Part shown: one piece after another, positions 18,381 through 27,341 of the stretch | Layout: each line of letters starts with the position of its first letter | Numbering within the stretch: the stretch's first letter is position 1 | Source of the DNA: Zhihengliuella sp. ISTPL4 | GTDB taxonomy: Bacteria; Actinomycetota; Actinomycetes; Actinomycetales; Microbacteriaceae | Length of the DNA stretch: 64,000 nucleotides | Assembly (NCBI RefSeq): GCF_002848265.1 | Contig: NZ_CP025422.1 | Span: 2,262,727 to 2,326,726, forward strand | Direction of reading: 5' to 3' | Notes under the pieces: generated by a model | What the model saw: only the letters and a program-made list of their open reading frames with translations | Databases searched by the model: none | Told to the model about the DNA's origin: nothing | Position numbers and translations under genes: made by a program

Positions 18381-20096
18381 TCAGGCGATCGTAGCGAGGA
18401 GGGCGTCGGCGGAGAGGATGGCGCCGGTGTCGGCGCGGAGGGTGAGGGTGCCGGCGCGGTGCGCGGTGACCGTCGTCTCCATCTTCATCGCGTCGAGCAC
18501 GGCCACCGGGTCACCCTCGGCGACCACGGCCCCGTCGTCGACGAGCCACCGCACGAGCGTGCCCGGCGCGGGAGCCCGGAGGTCCGAGGGGTCCGCGGCA
18601 GACACGGGTGCCACGACGTCCCCCGCCGGGCGGCCGATGCCCGCCAGCAGCTCCGCGGGGAGACCGAGCATCACGCGGCGGCCGTCGATCTCCACCGGGA
18701 ACCGCTGCAGTCCCGAGACCGGGGCGACGGCCGGCCGCGGCTGCGCCTCCAGCGCCGGGAGCAGCACGGTCTCGATCCACTGGGTGTGCACGGCGAAGGT
18801 CGCCGTCGCGAACGCGGGGACGTCGATGGCACGGAGATCGAACGGGATGACGGTCGCCGGGCCCTCGACCGTGAGCTCGCGCAGCGCCCGACGCGCACGG
18901 ACGAGGGCCGCGTCGCGCGTCTCCGCGTGCACGATGAGCTTCGCGATCATCGAGTCGAACGCGGGCTGCACGGTGTCTCCGGCCTCGATACCGCTGTCCC
19001 ACCGCACGCCGGGTCCACCGGGAATCCGCAGGCCGTCCACCCGCCCGGGGCTGGGCAGGAATCCGCGGCCGGGGTCCTCGGCGTTGATGCGGAACTCGAA
19101 CGCATGCCCGGTCGGCGCCGGGGTGTCGGTGAAGGACGGCCCCTCGCCGAACGCGATGCGCAACTGCTCGCGGACGAGGTCGGTCCCGGTGACCTCCTCG
19201 GTCACGGGATGCTCGACCTGCAGCCGCGTGTTCACCTCGAGGAACGAGATCGTGCCGTCCGCGGCGAGGAGGAACTCGACCGTGCCGGCACCGCGGTACT
19301 GCACCTCGGCGCAGATCGCCCGCGCCGCGTCGTGGAACGCGGTCCGCTGCGCCGCCGTCAGACCGGGCGCGGGAGCCTCCTCGATGAGCTTCTGGTTGCG
19401 CCGCTGCATCGAGCAGTCGCGGTCGCCCACGACCACCACGCCGCCGCGCCCGTCGCCGAGCACCTGCACCTCGATATGCCGCGGACTCTCCAGGAAGCGC
19501 TCCACGAAGCACTCCCCGCGGCCGAACGCGGCGGTCGCCTCCCGGGTGGCCGCATCGAACGCGTCGGCGACCTCCGCGAGCTCGCGGACGACCTTGAGCC
19601 CACGGCCTCCCCCGCCGAACGCGGCCTTGATCGCGATGGGCAGGCCGTGCTCCTCGGCGAACGCCACCGCCTCCTGCGGTCCGGACAGCGGCTGATCCGT
19701 GCCCGCGGCGAGCGGCGCACCGACGCGCTGCGCGATCCGGCGCGCGGTCATCTTGTCGCCCAGCGCGTCGATGCTCTCCGGCGAGGGCCCGATCCAGACG
19801 AGTCCGGCGTCCTCGACGGCCCGGGCGAAGGCGGCGCTCTCGGACAGGAAGCCGTAGCCGGGGTGCACGGCGTCGGCACCGCTGCGGCGGGCCGCGTCGA
19901 TCAGCGCCTCGATGGACAGGTACGTCGTCGCTGCGGTGTCGCCGTCGAGGCCGACCGCCTCGTCCGCGAGCCGCACGTGCAGGGCGTCCGCGTCCTGGTC
20001 GGCGTAGACGGCGACCGACGTGTAGCCGGCCTCGGCGCACGCGCGGATCACGCGGACCGCGATCTCGCCGCGGTTGGCGATCAGCACAGTGGTCAT
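18381..20096 (-). CDS. Biotin carboxylase fused to biotin carboxyl carrier domain
   Basis: A 571-aa protein. The biotin carboxylase N domain (TTVLIANRGEIAVRVIRAC) is followed by an ATP-grasp core (IKAAFGGGGRGLKVV near 160, HIEVQVLGD, RDCSMQRRNQKLIEEAPAP, FLEVNTRLQVEHPVTEE). A C-terminal biotinyl domain (about 505-571) carries the AMKM biotinylation motif. It carboxylates its own biotin with bicarbonate and ATP. Its ATG overlaps the stop of the PxpB-PxpC fusion (ATGA), so its carboxyl acceptor chemistry probably belongs with that protein rather than with acetyl-CoA. Acetyl-CoA carboxylase use is the alternative, but no acyl-CoA carboxyltransferase is nearby. Confidence 0.88.
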   Translation of the reverse strand: MTTVLIANRGEIAVRVIRACAEAGYTSVAVYADQDADALHVRLADEAVGLDGDTAATTYLSIEALIDAARRSGADAVHPGYGFLSESAAFARAVEDAGLVWIGPSPESIDALGDKMTARRIAQRVGAPLAAGTDQPLSGPQEAVAFAEEHGLPIAIKAAFGGGGRGLKVVRELAEVADAFDAATREATAAFGRGECFVERFLESPRHIEVQVLGDGRGGVVVVGDRDCSMQRRNQKLIEEAPAPGLTAAQRTAFHDAARAICAEVQYRGAGTVEFLLAADGTISFLEVNTRLQVEHPVTEEVTGTDLVREQLRIAFGEGPSFTDTPAPTGHAFEFRINAEDPGRGFLPSPGRVDGLRIPGGPGVRWDSGIEAGDTVQPAFDSMIAKLIVHAETRDAALVRARRALRELTVEGPATVIPFDLRAIDVPAFATATFAVHTQWIETVLLPALEAQPRPAVAPVSGLQRFPVEIDGRRVMLGLPAELLAGIGRPAGDVVAPVSAADPSDLRAPAPGTLVRWLVDDGAVVAEGDPVAVLDAMKMETTVTAHRAGTLTLRADTGAILSADALLATIA

Positions 20097-21646
20097 GAGG
20101 TCTCCTTGACGGTGAAGCGCACCCGCACACCCGGCGGGAGCTGGGCGGCGAGGTCGAGGCTGCGATCGGTGAGGGCACCGATGATGGGGTAGCCGCCGGT
20201 GAGCGGATGATCGGGGAGGAAGAGCACGGGCTGCCCGTCCGGCGGCACCTGGATGGCCCCGGTCACGGCGCCTTCGCTCGGCAGCTCACCGCCGACCGCG
20301 CGTTCCAGGGGCACGTCGCCCTGCAGCCGGATGCCCACGCGGTCGGAGCGCGGCGTGACCGTCCACTCCTGCGCGGTGAGCGCGTCGATACCGGCAGCGG
20401 TGAACCAGTCGTCGCGGGGCCCGAGCGTGATCTCCAGCGTGACCAGCTCCCCGGCGGCGGGAAGAGGGCGCGGCACCGGGTCCGGTTCGACGGCGGCCAC
20501 GGCGGCAGCCCCGATCGGAAGGAGATCGCCGGCAGTCAGCGGCGCGGGGCCCAGACCGGCGAGGGTATCGGTCGCACGACTGTCGAGTGCCGCGGCCGGA
20601 GCGAGACCGCCGCGGACCGCGATCACGGACCGGAGTCCGCGCTCCGGGTGCCCCAGCGTGAGCTCGTCGCCGTCGACGATCGCGAACGGCACGCCGGGGA
20701 GAAGTGTGCGCTCGGTCCCGTCGACGTCGGTGAGCGTGAGCGAGCCCGTGGCCCCGGTGACCGCGGCCACGCCCGCACCGTGGAAGCGCAACACGGCCCC
20801 GCCGACGCTCTCCAGCACGGCTGCGGCCGGTGTGTTCCCCACCGCCCGGTTCGCCGCGTGCATCGCGACGCGATCGGCGACGCCGGAGGCCGAGACGCCC
20901 AGCGCTGCGAATCCGGGGCGTCCCGCGTCCTGTACGAGGAGCTGCAGCGACGGTCGCACGACCTCGACCGCAGGACCGTCCCCGCGGCGGTCGACGCGCG
21001 TCGCGTCGGCCGCCACCGTCGGCGACGCCGCCACCGACTCCCGCTCCGCACGCACGAAACGCACGCGGCGACCCGGCGCGAGCAGAGCCGGCGGGTCGCG
21101 GTCGATGTCCCACATCTCCAGGGCGGTGCGGCCGATGAGCTGCCAGCCGCCCGGGCTCTCCCGCGGATACACGCCGCTGAACGCCCCGGCGAGGGCGACC
21201 GAGCCGGCGGGCACCCGGGTGCGGGGCGACGACCGCCGCGGCACGTCGAAGAGCGGGTCGCCACTCACGGCGTAGCCGAAGCCGGGGGCGAAGCCGGAGA
21301 AGGCGACGCGCCAGTCGGCGGCGAGGTGACGGGCCACGAGCTCCTCCGCCGAGACGTCGAGGAGCGCGGCCGCCTCCTCCAGATCCTCCCCGTCGTAGCG
21401 GACCGGGATGATGACCTCGCCGGCATCGGGCAGCGCCGCGGCGTCGACCTCGGTCGCGGCGAGTACCTCTGCCAGCGCGGCGGCCGAGGTGCGGTGCGGG
21501 TCGAAGCGCACGAGCACCGTGCGCGCCCCGGGGATGCGTTCGACCACACCCGGGACGCCGTCCCACGCCAGATTGAGCCGCATGGCCTGCTCGAGGTCGT
21601 CCGCCTCGACGAGCAGCGCGCTGTCGGAGGCCGTGAGGATGCGCAT
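20093..21646 (-). CDS. PxpB-PxpC fusion, 5-oxoprolinase / carboxyltransferase-like
   Basis: A 517-aa protein. Residues 1-200 are the PxpB/KipI (AHS1) domain with FSGFAPGFGYAVSGDP and ESPGGWQLIGRT. About 210-517 is the PxpC/KipA (AHS2, biotin-dependent carboxyltransferase) domain with LQLLVQDAGRPGFAALGVSASG and the C-terminal LFLPDHPLTGGYP. In E. coli and B. subtilis these are separate subunits of the ATP-dependent 5-oxoprolinase PxpABC. The same pair of domains forms the carboxyltransferase part of urea carboxylase. The ATG overlaps the stop of the DUF1445 gene by one base. Confidence 0.88.
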   Translation of the reverse strand: MRILTASDSALLVEADDLEQAMRLNLAWDGVPGVVERIPGARTVLVRFDPHRTSAAALAEVLAATEVDAAALPDAGEVIIPVRYDGEDLEEAAALLDVSAEELVARHLAADWRVAFSGFAPGFGYAVSGDPLFDVPRRSSPRTRVPAGSVALAGAFSGVYPRESPGGWQLIGRTALEMWDIDRDPPALLAPGRRVRFVRAERESVAASPTVAADATRVDRRGDGPAVEVVRPSLQLLVQDAGRPGFAALGVSASGVADRVAMHAANRAVGNTPAAAVLESVGGAVLRFHGAGVAAVTGATGSLTLTDVDGTERTLLPGVPFAIVDGDELTLGHPERGLRSVIAVRGGLAPAAALDSRATDTLAGLGPAPLTAGDLLPIGAAAVAAVEPDPVPRPLPAAGELVTLEITLGPRDDWFTAAGIDALTAQEWTVTPRSDRVGIRLQGDVPLERAVGGELPSEGAVTGAIQVPPDGQPVLFLPDHPLTGGYPIIGALTDRSLDLAAQLPPGVRVRFTVKETS

Positions 21647-22446
21647 CAGACCCGGTACTCCGCATCCGGCACATCGGTGACGAACATGTACCCCGGGGCG
21701 TGGGTGACGGCGAACGGCGGCTTCGACGCCATGATCGCCGCCTGCGGGGTCACGCCGCACGCCCAGAACACGGGGATCTCGCCGGGGCGGATCTCGGGGG
21801 CGTCGCCGAAGTCGGGCGTCATCACATCGGTGATGCCGAGCGTCGCCGGGTCGCCGATGTGCACCGGCGCACCGTGCACCGCCGGGGTGCGTCCGGAGAT
21901 CTGCACGGCATCGGCCACGCGGTCCGCGGGAATCGGTCGCATCGAGACCACCATCTCGCCGCGCAGCCGTCCGGCCGGTGTGCAGTCGACCGCCGTGCGG
22001 TACATCGGGACGTTGCGCCCGAGCTCCTGATGACGGATCGGGATCCCGGCCTCGGCGAGCCCCGTCTCGAACGTGAAGCTGCAGCCGATGAGGAAGGCGA
22101 CGAGGTCGGGATGCTCGTCCCACGCCGCCGTCGCGTCGGACACCTCCTCCACGAGCTCGCCGTCTCGCCAGATGCGGTAGCGCCCGATGTCGGTGCGGAT
22201 GTCGCTGCCCGGCGCGAGCCGCGACTCCACCTCGCCCTGCTCGATCACCTCGAGGACCGGGCAGGGCTTCGGGTTGCGCTGCGCATAGAGGAGGGTCTCG
22301 AAGGCCCAGTCCGCCGGCACGGCGATGAGGTTCGCCTGGGTCAGCCCCGGGGCGACGCCGCTCGTGGGTGCGGCGTGGCCGGCGCGGTGCGCCGCACGGG
22401 CGGCGCGGGCGTCGGCGAGCTGGGCGGGGGTCGCGAGCACGGCCAT
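21646..22446 (-). CDS. DUF1445 putative hydro-lyase (YcsI-like)
   Basis: A 266-aa protein of the D-glutamate cyclase-like DUF1445 family. It has [38 protein letters not shown] near the N-terminus, [12 protein letters not shown] near 120, and a C-terminal [33 protein letters not shown]. subtilis YcsI occupies the same kind of operon (ycsFGI-kipIA). A role in supplying or converting 5-oxoproline or glutamate is suggested by relatives but not proved for this one. Confidence 0.87.
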   Translation of the reverse strand: MAVLATPAQLADARAARAAHRAGHAAPTSGVAPGLTQANLIAVPADWAFETLLYAQRNPKPCPVLEVIEQGEVESRLAPGSDIRTDIGRYRIWRDGELVEEVSDATAAWDEHPDLVAFLIGCSFTFETGLAEAGIPIRHQELGRNVPMYRTAVDCTPAGRLRGEMVVSMRPIPADRVADAVQISGRTPAVHGAPVHIGDPATLGITDVMTPDFGDAPEIRPGEIPVFWACGVTPQAAIMASKPPFAVTHAPGYMFVTDVPDAEYRV

Positions 22447-22447
22447 G

Positions 22448-23212
22448 TCAGGCTCCGGCGAACGGGGCGATGGCGATGCCCTCTGCCTGCAGCAGGCGCT
22501 TCGTCTCCGCCGCCATAGCGACGGATCCCGGGCTGTCTCCGTGCACGCAGATCGACTGCGCGGACACGGCCACGTCGGTGCCGTCGATCGCCCGGATCAC
22601 GCCGTCCGCGGCCAGGCGCACCATCCGCTCCGCCACCGCGAGGGGGTCGTGCAGCACGGCCCCCTCCTCGGTGCGGGAGACGAGCTGACCGTCCGGCTGA
22701 TACGCGCGATCGGCGAAGGCCTCCGCCGCGACCGCGAGCCCCGCCCGTTCGGCGACGTCGAGCACGACGCCGCCGGCGAGGCCGAGCAGCACGAGCGAGG
22801 GGTCGATCGCCCTGATCGCCGCCACGACGTCCTTCGACTGCCGCTCGTCGCGGGCGATGGTGTTGTAGAGCGCCCCGTGCGGCTTGACGTAGGAGACCCG
22901 CCCGCCGACCGCCGCGGTGAGCCCGAGGAGCGCACCGAGCTGGTATTCCACGTGCGCCTGCAGCGTGGCCGAGTCGATGTCGACCTTCGTGCGCCCGAAG
23001 TTCTCGTAGTCGCGGTACCCGGGGTGGGCGCCGATCACGACGCCGCCGGCGACGGCCGCGGCCAGGGTCTCGCGGATGCCTTCCGGGCTGCCTGCGTGGA
23101 ACCCGCACGACACGTTCGCGCTCGTGACGATCTCGAGCATGCTCGCGTCGTCGCTGACGATCCGGTCGGGGACGTTCTCGCCGAGGTCCGAGTTCAGGTC
23201 GATGGTCGCCAT
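22448..23212 (-). CDS. pxpA: 5-oxoprolinase subunit A (LamB/YcsF family)
   Basis: A 254-aa protein of the expected family length with IDLNSDLGE at the N-terminus, [25 protein letters not shown] and [12 protein letters not shown]. The conserved Asp and His residues that form the active-site pocket of the PxpA barrel are present. PxpA with PxpB/C opens the lactam of 5-oxoproline to give glutamate using ATP. It starts one base after the NRAMP gene stop and is part of one five-gene unit read from 24491 down to 18381. Confidence 0.93.
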   Translation of the reverse strand: MATIDLNSDLGENVPDRIVSDDASMLEIVTSANVSCGFHAGSPEGIRETLAAAVAGGVVIGAHPGYRDYENFGRTKVDIDSATLQAHVEYQLGALLGLTAAVGGRVSYVKPHGALYNTIARDERQSKDVVAAIRAIDPSLVLLGLAGGVVLDVAERAGLAVAAEAFADRAYQPDGQLVSRTEEGAVLHDPLAVAERMVRLAADGVIRAIDGTDVAVSAQSICVHGDSPGSVAMAAETKRLLQAEGIAIAPFAGA

Positions 23213-23213
23213 G

Positions 23214-24491
23214 TCACGCTCCGATTCCGAGGAAGGCGAAGATGGGGCCGATCGAGACGGCGCCCATGTACCAGGTGAGCGCGGTCACGACGGTGCCCGC
23301 GATGAGCAGCCACATCGGGTACTTCCGGTCGCCGAGAAGGTCGCGGCGGAACCAGCCGATGTACATGAACACCGTCAAGCCGATGGGGAGGATGAGGCCG
23401 TTGAAACCGCCGACGAACACGAGGATCGCGGCCGGGGCCGTGCCGATCGCGAGGTAGACGCCGAGGGAGACGACGATGAACGCGACGGTGGCGAGCTGCA
23501 GCGGCCAGCCCCCGCGGAGCTTGGCGGTGAAGGTCGAGAGGAACGTCGCCGAGGTGTACGCGGCACCGATGACCGAGCTGATCGCGGCGGCCCAGAAGAT
23601 CGCGCCGAAGACCCGCAGCCCCGCGTCGCCGAGCACCGCACCGAACGCCTGCCCCGCCGGGTTCGCGGCCTGCGAGGAGAGGTCGAGCGCGACACCGGAC
23701 GCCACCACGCCGAGGATGGCGAGGAACAGCACGTAGCGCATGATGCCGGTCACGATGATGCCATTGGCGGCGGCGCGCATGACGGGCTTCGCGTACTGCG
23801 GGCCCACGTGGCCGGAGTCGAGGTAGCGGTGGGCGCCGGAATAGGTGATGTAGCCGCCGACCGTGCCGCCGACGATCGTCGTGATGGTGGCAAAGTTGAG
23901 CTGGTCGGGCACGAAGGTCTGCCGCAGGGCGTCGCCGACCGGCGGCTGGGCGATGAACGCGACGACGAGGGTCATCACGATCATGCCGACGCCGAGGACG
24001 ATGAGCACGATGTCCATCACCTTGCCGGCCTTCTTCACGAGGAAGATGATGATCGCGAGGGCCGCCGTCAGCGCGCCTCCCAGCTTCGGGTCCAGGCCCA
24101 GGAGCGCGTTCAGTCCGAGGCCGCCACCGGCGATGTTGCCGATGTTGAACGCGAGTCCGCCGATGACGACGAGGACGGCGATGACGTGGCCGGAGAAGGG
24201 GATGGCGCTGTTGGCGAGCTCGCCGGCACGCTTGCCGGACGAGGTGATCATGCGCCAGATGTTCAGCTGCACCGCGATGTCGACGAGGATCGACACGAGG
24301 ATGGCGAACGCGAACGCGGCTCCCATCTGGGCGGTGAACGTCGCGGTCTGGGTGATGAAGCCCGGACCGATGGCGCTCGTGGCCATGAGGAAGATGGCGC
24401 CGATGACGGCACTGCGGCCGGCGCGCTTCTTCGCGTGGGCGGCGCGGGCTTCGTCCTCGGGGCTGAGGGCGGGGGCGGACTGCTCGGACAT
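23214..24491 (-). CDS. NRAMP-family transporter (YcsG-like)
   Basis: A 425-aa, 11-12 TM membrane protein with [21 protein letters not shown] near 40, an NRAMP-like first helix; the DPGN metal motif is replaced by GPGF, which fits an NRAMP relative that need not carry metal ions. B. subtilis YcsG, next to the pxp genes there, belongs to the same branch, so 5-oxoproline or a related organic substrate is likely. The ATG at 24491 is chosen; a Met 22 codons upstream lacks a ribosome-binding site. A minus-strand TACACT (24537-24532) is a plausible -10. Confidence 0.82.
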   Translation of the reverse strand: MSEQSAPALSPEDEARAAHAKKRAGRSAVIGAIFLMATSAIGPGFITQTATFTAQMGAAFAFAILVSILVDIAVQLNIWRMITSSGKRAGELANSAIPFSGHVIAVLVVIGGLAFNIGNIAGGGLGLNALLGLDPKLGGALTAALAIIIFLVKKAGKVMDIVLIVLGVGMIVMTLVVAFIAQPPVGDALRQTFVPDQLNFATITTIVGGTVGGYITYSGAHRYLDSGHVGPQYAKPVMRAAANGIIVTGIMRYVLFLAILGVVASGVALDLSSQAANPAGQAFGAVLGDAGLRVFGAIFWAAAISSVIGAAYTSATFLSTFTAKLRGGWPLQLATVAFIVVSLGVYLAIGTAPAAILVFVGGFNGLILPIGLTVFMYIGWFRRDLLGDRKYPMWLLIAGTVVTALTWYMGAVSIGPIFAFLGIGA

Positions 24492-24552
24492 AGGGGGTCC
24501 CATCGTCGTTGGTGGGTGTCGGGTGACCCCCAGTGTAGAACGGACAGAACCC

Positions 24553-24567
24553 GATTGTTCAACAATC
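24553..24567. promoter_or_regulatory. GntR-type operator palindrome
   Basis: GATTGTTCAACAATC is a perfect 7-1-7 inverted repeat between the divergent pxp operon and the GntR gene. It overlaps a candidate minus-strand -35 (TTGAAC, 24562-24557; 19 bp from TACACT). GntR/FadR-class sites commonly have this TTG...CAA symmetry. Confidence 0.7.
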
Positions 24568-24639
24568 ATGTTTCCGTCGTGCTACAGCGTGATTGCTTTT
24601 CGGTAATGATCGGCGCGACCCCGCCCCTACGATGAAGGC

Positions 24640-25296
24640 ATGAACCAGCAGGGCCCGCTCGCCGACGTACTGCGTCAGCGCATCATCGACGGCGACGTCG
24701 CCCCGGGATCCCGGCTGTCCGAGTCGGCGCTGTCCGAGAGCTTCGACGTCTCCCGCAACACCCTGCGCGAGGCGTTCCGCGTGCTCGCGGAGCAGGGCCT
24801 CGTCGAGCACGTCCCGCACCGCGGGGTCTCCGTCGCCTCCCCTTCGATCGCCGACGTCATCGACATCTACCGGGCTCGCCGGGTCATCGAGTGCACGGCT
24901 CTCCGACAGTCCGAGCCCGAGCATCCCGCCGTGCAGCGCATGACCGACGCGGTCGCCGCGGCCGAGGCCGCCGTGGCCGGAGTCACCCCCGATGACACGG
25001 TCGCCTGGCGCGCGGTCGGCAGCGCGAACATGGCGTTCCACGTCGCCCTCGTCGATCTCGCCGACAGCCCCCGCCTCGCCCGCACCTACCGGAACGTCGC
25101 GGCGGAGCTGCGGCTCGCGTTCCTCAAGATCGACGATCCCCGCGCGCTGCACGAGCCGTTCGTCCGGAAGAACCGCGCCGTCCTCGACACGTTCCTGACG
25201 CGGGGGGCCGAAGCGGGGGCAGCCGAGCTGGAGCGGTACCTCGTGCAGTCGGAGCGGGTCGTGCTCGGCGCGTTCGGGCGGATGCACCTGAGCTGA
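24640..25296 (+). CDS. GntR/FadR-family regulator of the pxp operon
   Basis: A 218-aa regulator. The N-terminal winged helix (about 1-72) has LADVLRQRIIDGDVAPGSRLSE and SRNTLREAFRVLAEQGLVEHVPHRGVSV. An FCD all-helical ligand domain follows (about 85-215) with conserved metal-site-like His in NMAFHVALVDLADSPRL. The ATG is six bases after TACGAT (24628-24633), so it is probably leaderless. Divergence from the pxp operon and the palindrome between them make it the likely local regulator; the effector may be 5-oxoproline or a product of it (inference). Confidence 0.88.
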   Translation: MNQQGPLADVLRQRIIDGDVAPGSRLSESALSESFDVSRNTLREAFRVLAEQGLVEHVPHRGVSVASPSIADVIDIYRARRVIECTALRQSEPEHPAVQRMTDAVAAAEAAVAGVTPDDTVAWRAVGSANMAFHVALVDLADSPRLARTYRNVAAELRLAFLKIDDPRALHEPFVRKNRAVLDTFLTRGAEAGAAELERYLVQSERVVLGAFGRMHLS

Positions 25297-25309
25297 ACCC
25301 GGGTCTCGG
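25295..25309. repeat. Family B end fragment, reverse orientation
   Basis: Read on the minus strand, CCGAGACCCGGGTTC matches the left end of family B (compare 33907 and 45655) with one base missing. It fills the 14-bp gap between the convergent GntR and TetR genes. Confidence 0.45.
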
Positions 25310-25310
25310 G

Positions 25311-25979
25311 TCAGGACGGATCCGTCCGCAGCGCCGCCGTTGCCCGCGGGCGCGGCTCCCCCCGCTGCGGCGCCGGCACACCGGGCAGGGCGGCGTCCGG
25401 CTCCGGGAGCCCGTACCGGCGGTGTAGCCAGCGTCGCGCGTCCTCGAGCGGATAGGTGTCGCCGAAGACGCAGTACTTCACGAACACCCCTTCCAGGGTG
25501 CTCCGAAGCATGATCTCCTCCAGCGCCGGGTCCTCCGCGCCGCGCGCCCGGAACAGGGCGCGTACCGCGTCCTCGGCTGCGGTCTCCCCTTCGGCGTAGC
25601 GCTGCTCGGACTCCGCGAAGAGTCGATGCGTCAGCGGCTGCTGCTGCATCGCGAGCACCGCGCGCTGGAGCGGCATCGCGAATGCGGTCGCGCCGATCGC
25701 TCCGTCGATGATGGCGCCGAGCATCTCGTCGGGCGTGCCCTCGACCTGCGCGAACGCCAGGACCGTCTCGAACCAGCGGTCGATCACCGCGGCGACGAGC
25801 TGATCCTTGCCACCGAAGTGGTAGTTCACCAACCCCTGGGCGACCCCGGCGCGACGGGTGATCTCAGCGATGCCCGCCCCGGCGACGCCACGCTCGCTGA
25901 AAACCTCGATCGCCGCCTGAAGGATGTTCTCGCGCGCGCGCTCCCGCGCCGCACGGTTCTGCTCATCCGTTCGCGCCAT
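25311..25979 (-). CDS. TetR-family transcriptional regulator
   Basis: A 222-aa protein with an N-terminal TetR helix-turn-helix (NILQAAIEVFSERGVAGAGIAEITRRAGVAQGLVNYHFGGKDQL, about 18-62), followed by a C-terminal ligand domain ending in a Pro/Arg-rich tail (about 195-222). The ATG at 25979 has a GAGAGGTGG sequence upstream. No target gene is adjacent; the upstream gap holds a TGAA...TTCA palindrome. Ligand unknown. Confidence 0.85.
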   Translation of the reverse strand: MARTDEQNRAARERARENILQAAIEVFSERGVAGAGIAEITRRAGVAQGLVNYHFGGKDQLVAAVIDRWFETVLAFAQVEGTPDEMLGAIIDGAIGATAFAMPLQRAVLAMQQQPLTHRLFAESEQRYAEGETAAEDAVRALFRARGAEDPALEEIMLRSTLEGVFVKYCVFGDTYPLEDARRWLHRRYGLPEPDAALPGVPAPQRGEPRPRATAALRTDPS

Positions 25980-26043
25980 ACGGCATCCACCTCTCGGGCT
26001 CGGCGGAATTCCCTCGCGGGCCGTCTCGGGATAGATTAATCAC

Positions 26044-26057
26044 TGAATGCTCGTTCA
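26044..26057. promoter_or_regulatory. Possible TetR autoregulatory site
   Basis: TGAATGCTCGTTCA is an imperfect palindrome (TGAA...TTCA) 65 bp upstream of the TetR ATG, beside TA-rich promoter-like sequence. Confidence 0.4.
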
Positions 26058-26106
26058 ACCTATGGAGGGTGCGAGCACTCGCGGCGCGGGGGTTCGCCGC
26101 AGCGGG

Positions 26107-26157
26107 CCACGGACGCGTCTTCCGCCGATGGAGGGGGTGGCGGAGACGCGTCCGTGG
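26107..26157. repeat. Long hairpin in gene-free interval
   Basis: CCACGGACGCGTCT (26107-26120) pairs perfectly with 26144-26157. After a one-base bulge CCGCC (26122-26126) pairs with GGCGG (26139-26143), giving a 19-bp stem with a G-rich 12-nt loop. It is not at a gene end and has no T tract. Confidence 0.65.
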
Positions 26158-26451
26158 TCATCCTCGACCTCCGGCATACGACGACGGACCGACGACCAGG
26201 ACCGGTCGTCGACCGCCGGTGCCGACGTCCGGCCGAGCCGCGGCGGCACCTTCGACGGTGAGCGATTCCGTCGATTCCTGACCTGAGGGCAGAAAGCGCG
26301 CGACGGACCGTGTCGCGCCTTGACCCCACCGAAACGGCGACGTTAGCGTGAGCGGGCTTCGGCCCCTCGCTGGCAGCGATGCTCACCGTTCCGGCCGGAG
26401 TCCGCTCGCCCAACGGGCGCGCGGCACCGCTCAGATCGAAGAGGATCTTCC

Positions 26452-27261
26452 ATGCGATTCACCAGAAAACTCGCGCTCGCCGCCACCGCGGCGGCCGCGC
26501 TCAGCCTCAGCGCGGTCATCCCCGCCACGGCCGCGTCCCCCGACGACTCCGCACCCTCGTATCAGGAGTTCGCGTCGTCCACCTATCGGGATGTCGACGG
26601 CGCCTACATCGTCAACGGCGACGAGGTGATCTCGAACAAGAAGGAGCTGCGCGCGTTCTACGACCGGCTGATCGGCCCCGAGACCCGCAATGACGGCCTC
26701 ATCGTCAACACGGTCAACAACATCGACGACAGGTGGTCGGCCTCCCAGGTCGCCAACCTCACGTACTGCGTGAGCACGAAGTTCGGCAGCCGTCACGCCG
26801 ACGTCGTCCGGGCGATGGAGGGAGGTGCGGCGCTCTGGGAGTCCGCGTCGTCGAAGATCGACTTCCGCTACGTGAGCAGCGCCGACGCCAATTGCACCAC
26901 GCGGAACAACGCGGTCGTCTTCTCCGTGGAGCCGGTGGCGACGACGCAGTACATCGCCCGCGCGTTCTTCCCCAGCACGCCGGCCCGGCAGCAGAACGTG
27001 CTCATCGACGACTCGATCTGGAGCGCCGGCGCGTGGACGCCGACGAACGTGCTCGGCCATGAGCTCGGCCATGTGCTCGGCTTCCGCCACGAGCACACCC
27101 GCCCGGAAGCGGGCACGTGCTTCGAGGACAACAACTGGCGTCCGCTCACTCCGTACGACTCGTCGTCGATCATGCACTACCCGCAGTGCAACGGCAGCTC
27201 GGACGACCTGTCGATGACGGCCGCTGACCGCACCGGCGTCGTCTCCCTTTACGGGAACTGA
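26452..27261 (+). CDS. Secreted metzincin-type zinc metalloprotease
   Basis: A 269-aa protein with a signal peptide (about 1-27, ending ATAA). The zinc motif HELGHVLGFRHEH (HExxHxxGxxH; ligands about His203, His207, His213, catalytic Glu204) and a following Met-turn-like SSIMHYPQC are clear, so it belongs to the metzincins, matrixin/M12-like. Cysteines in TYCVS, ANCTT, GTCFED and PQCNG could form disulfides outside the cell. There is no separable prodomain cysteine switch that I can see. Substrate unknown. A hairpin terminator follows at 27288. Confidence 0.87.
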   Translation: MRFTRKLALAATAAAALSLSAVIPATAASPDDSAPSYQEFASSTYRDVDGAYIVNGDEVISNKKELRAFYDRLIGPETRNDGLIVNTVNNIDDRWSASQVANLTYCVSTKFGSRHADVVRAMEGGAALWESASSKIDFRYVSSADANCTTRNNAVVFSVEPVATTQYIARAFFPSTPARQQNVLIDDSIWSAGAWTPTNVLGHELGHVLGFRHEHTRPEAGTCFEDNNWRPLTPYDSSSIMHYPQCNGSSDDLSMTAADRTGVVSLYGN

Positions 27262-27287
27262 CGCGTCGCCGCAGTTGCGGCGGCTCC

Positions 27288-27321
27288 CTCGAGGCCCGGT
27301 CGTCCGCGACCGGGCCTCGAG
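27288..27321. terminator. Hairpin between convergent genes
   Basis: A perfect 15-bp stem, CTCGAGGCCCGGTCG (27288-27302) with its complement at 27307-27321, and a 4-nt loop. It lies between the metzincin gene and cebR, which converge, so it can serve both. Confidence 0.8.
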
Positions 27322-27341
27322 CGCGTCCGCACCGGCGCGAC

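Larger units (their letters stand above)
25980..26451. other. 472-bp gene-free interval
   Basis: Between the TetR gene and the metzincin gene. It holds an AT-rich TetR promoter region (about 26030-26060), a TGAATGCTCGTTCA palindrome, a 51-nt long hairpin (26107-26157), a second hairpin (CGACGACC, 26190-26197, pairing with 26204-26211) and the metzincin promoter region. Short open frames here have no ribosome-binding site or recognisable product. Confidence 0.6.

Noticed and set aside
26047-26286. Small ORFs in the 25980-26451 gap
   Set aside because: No ribosome-binding site, Arg/Ser/Pro-rich shadow-like composition, and they run through the two hairpins.
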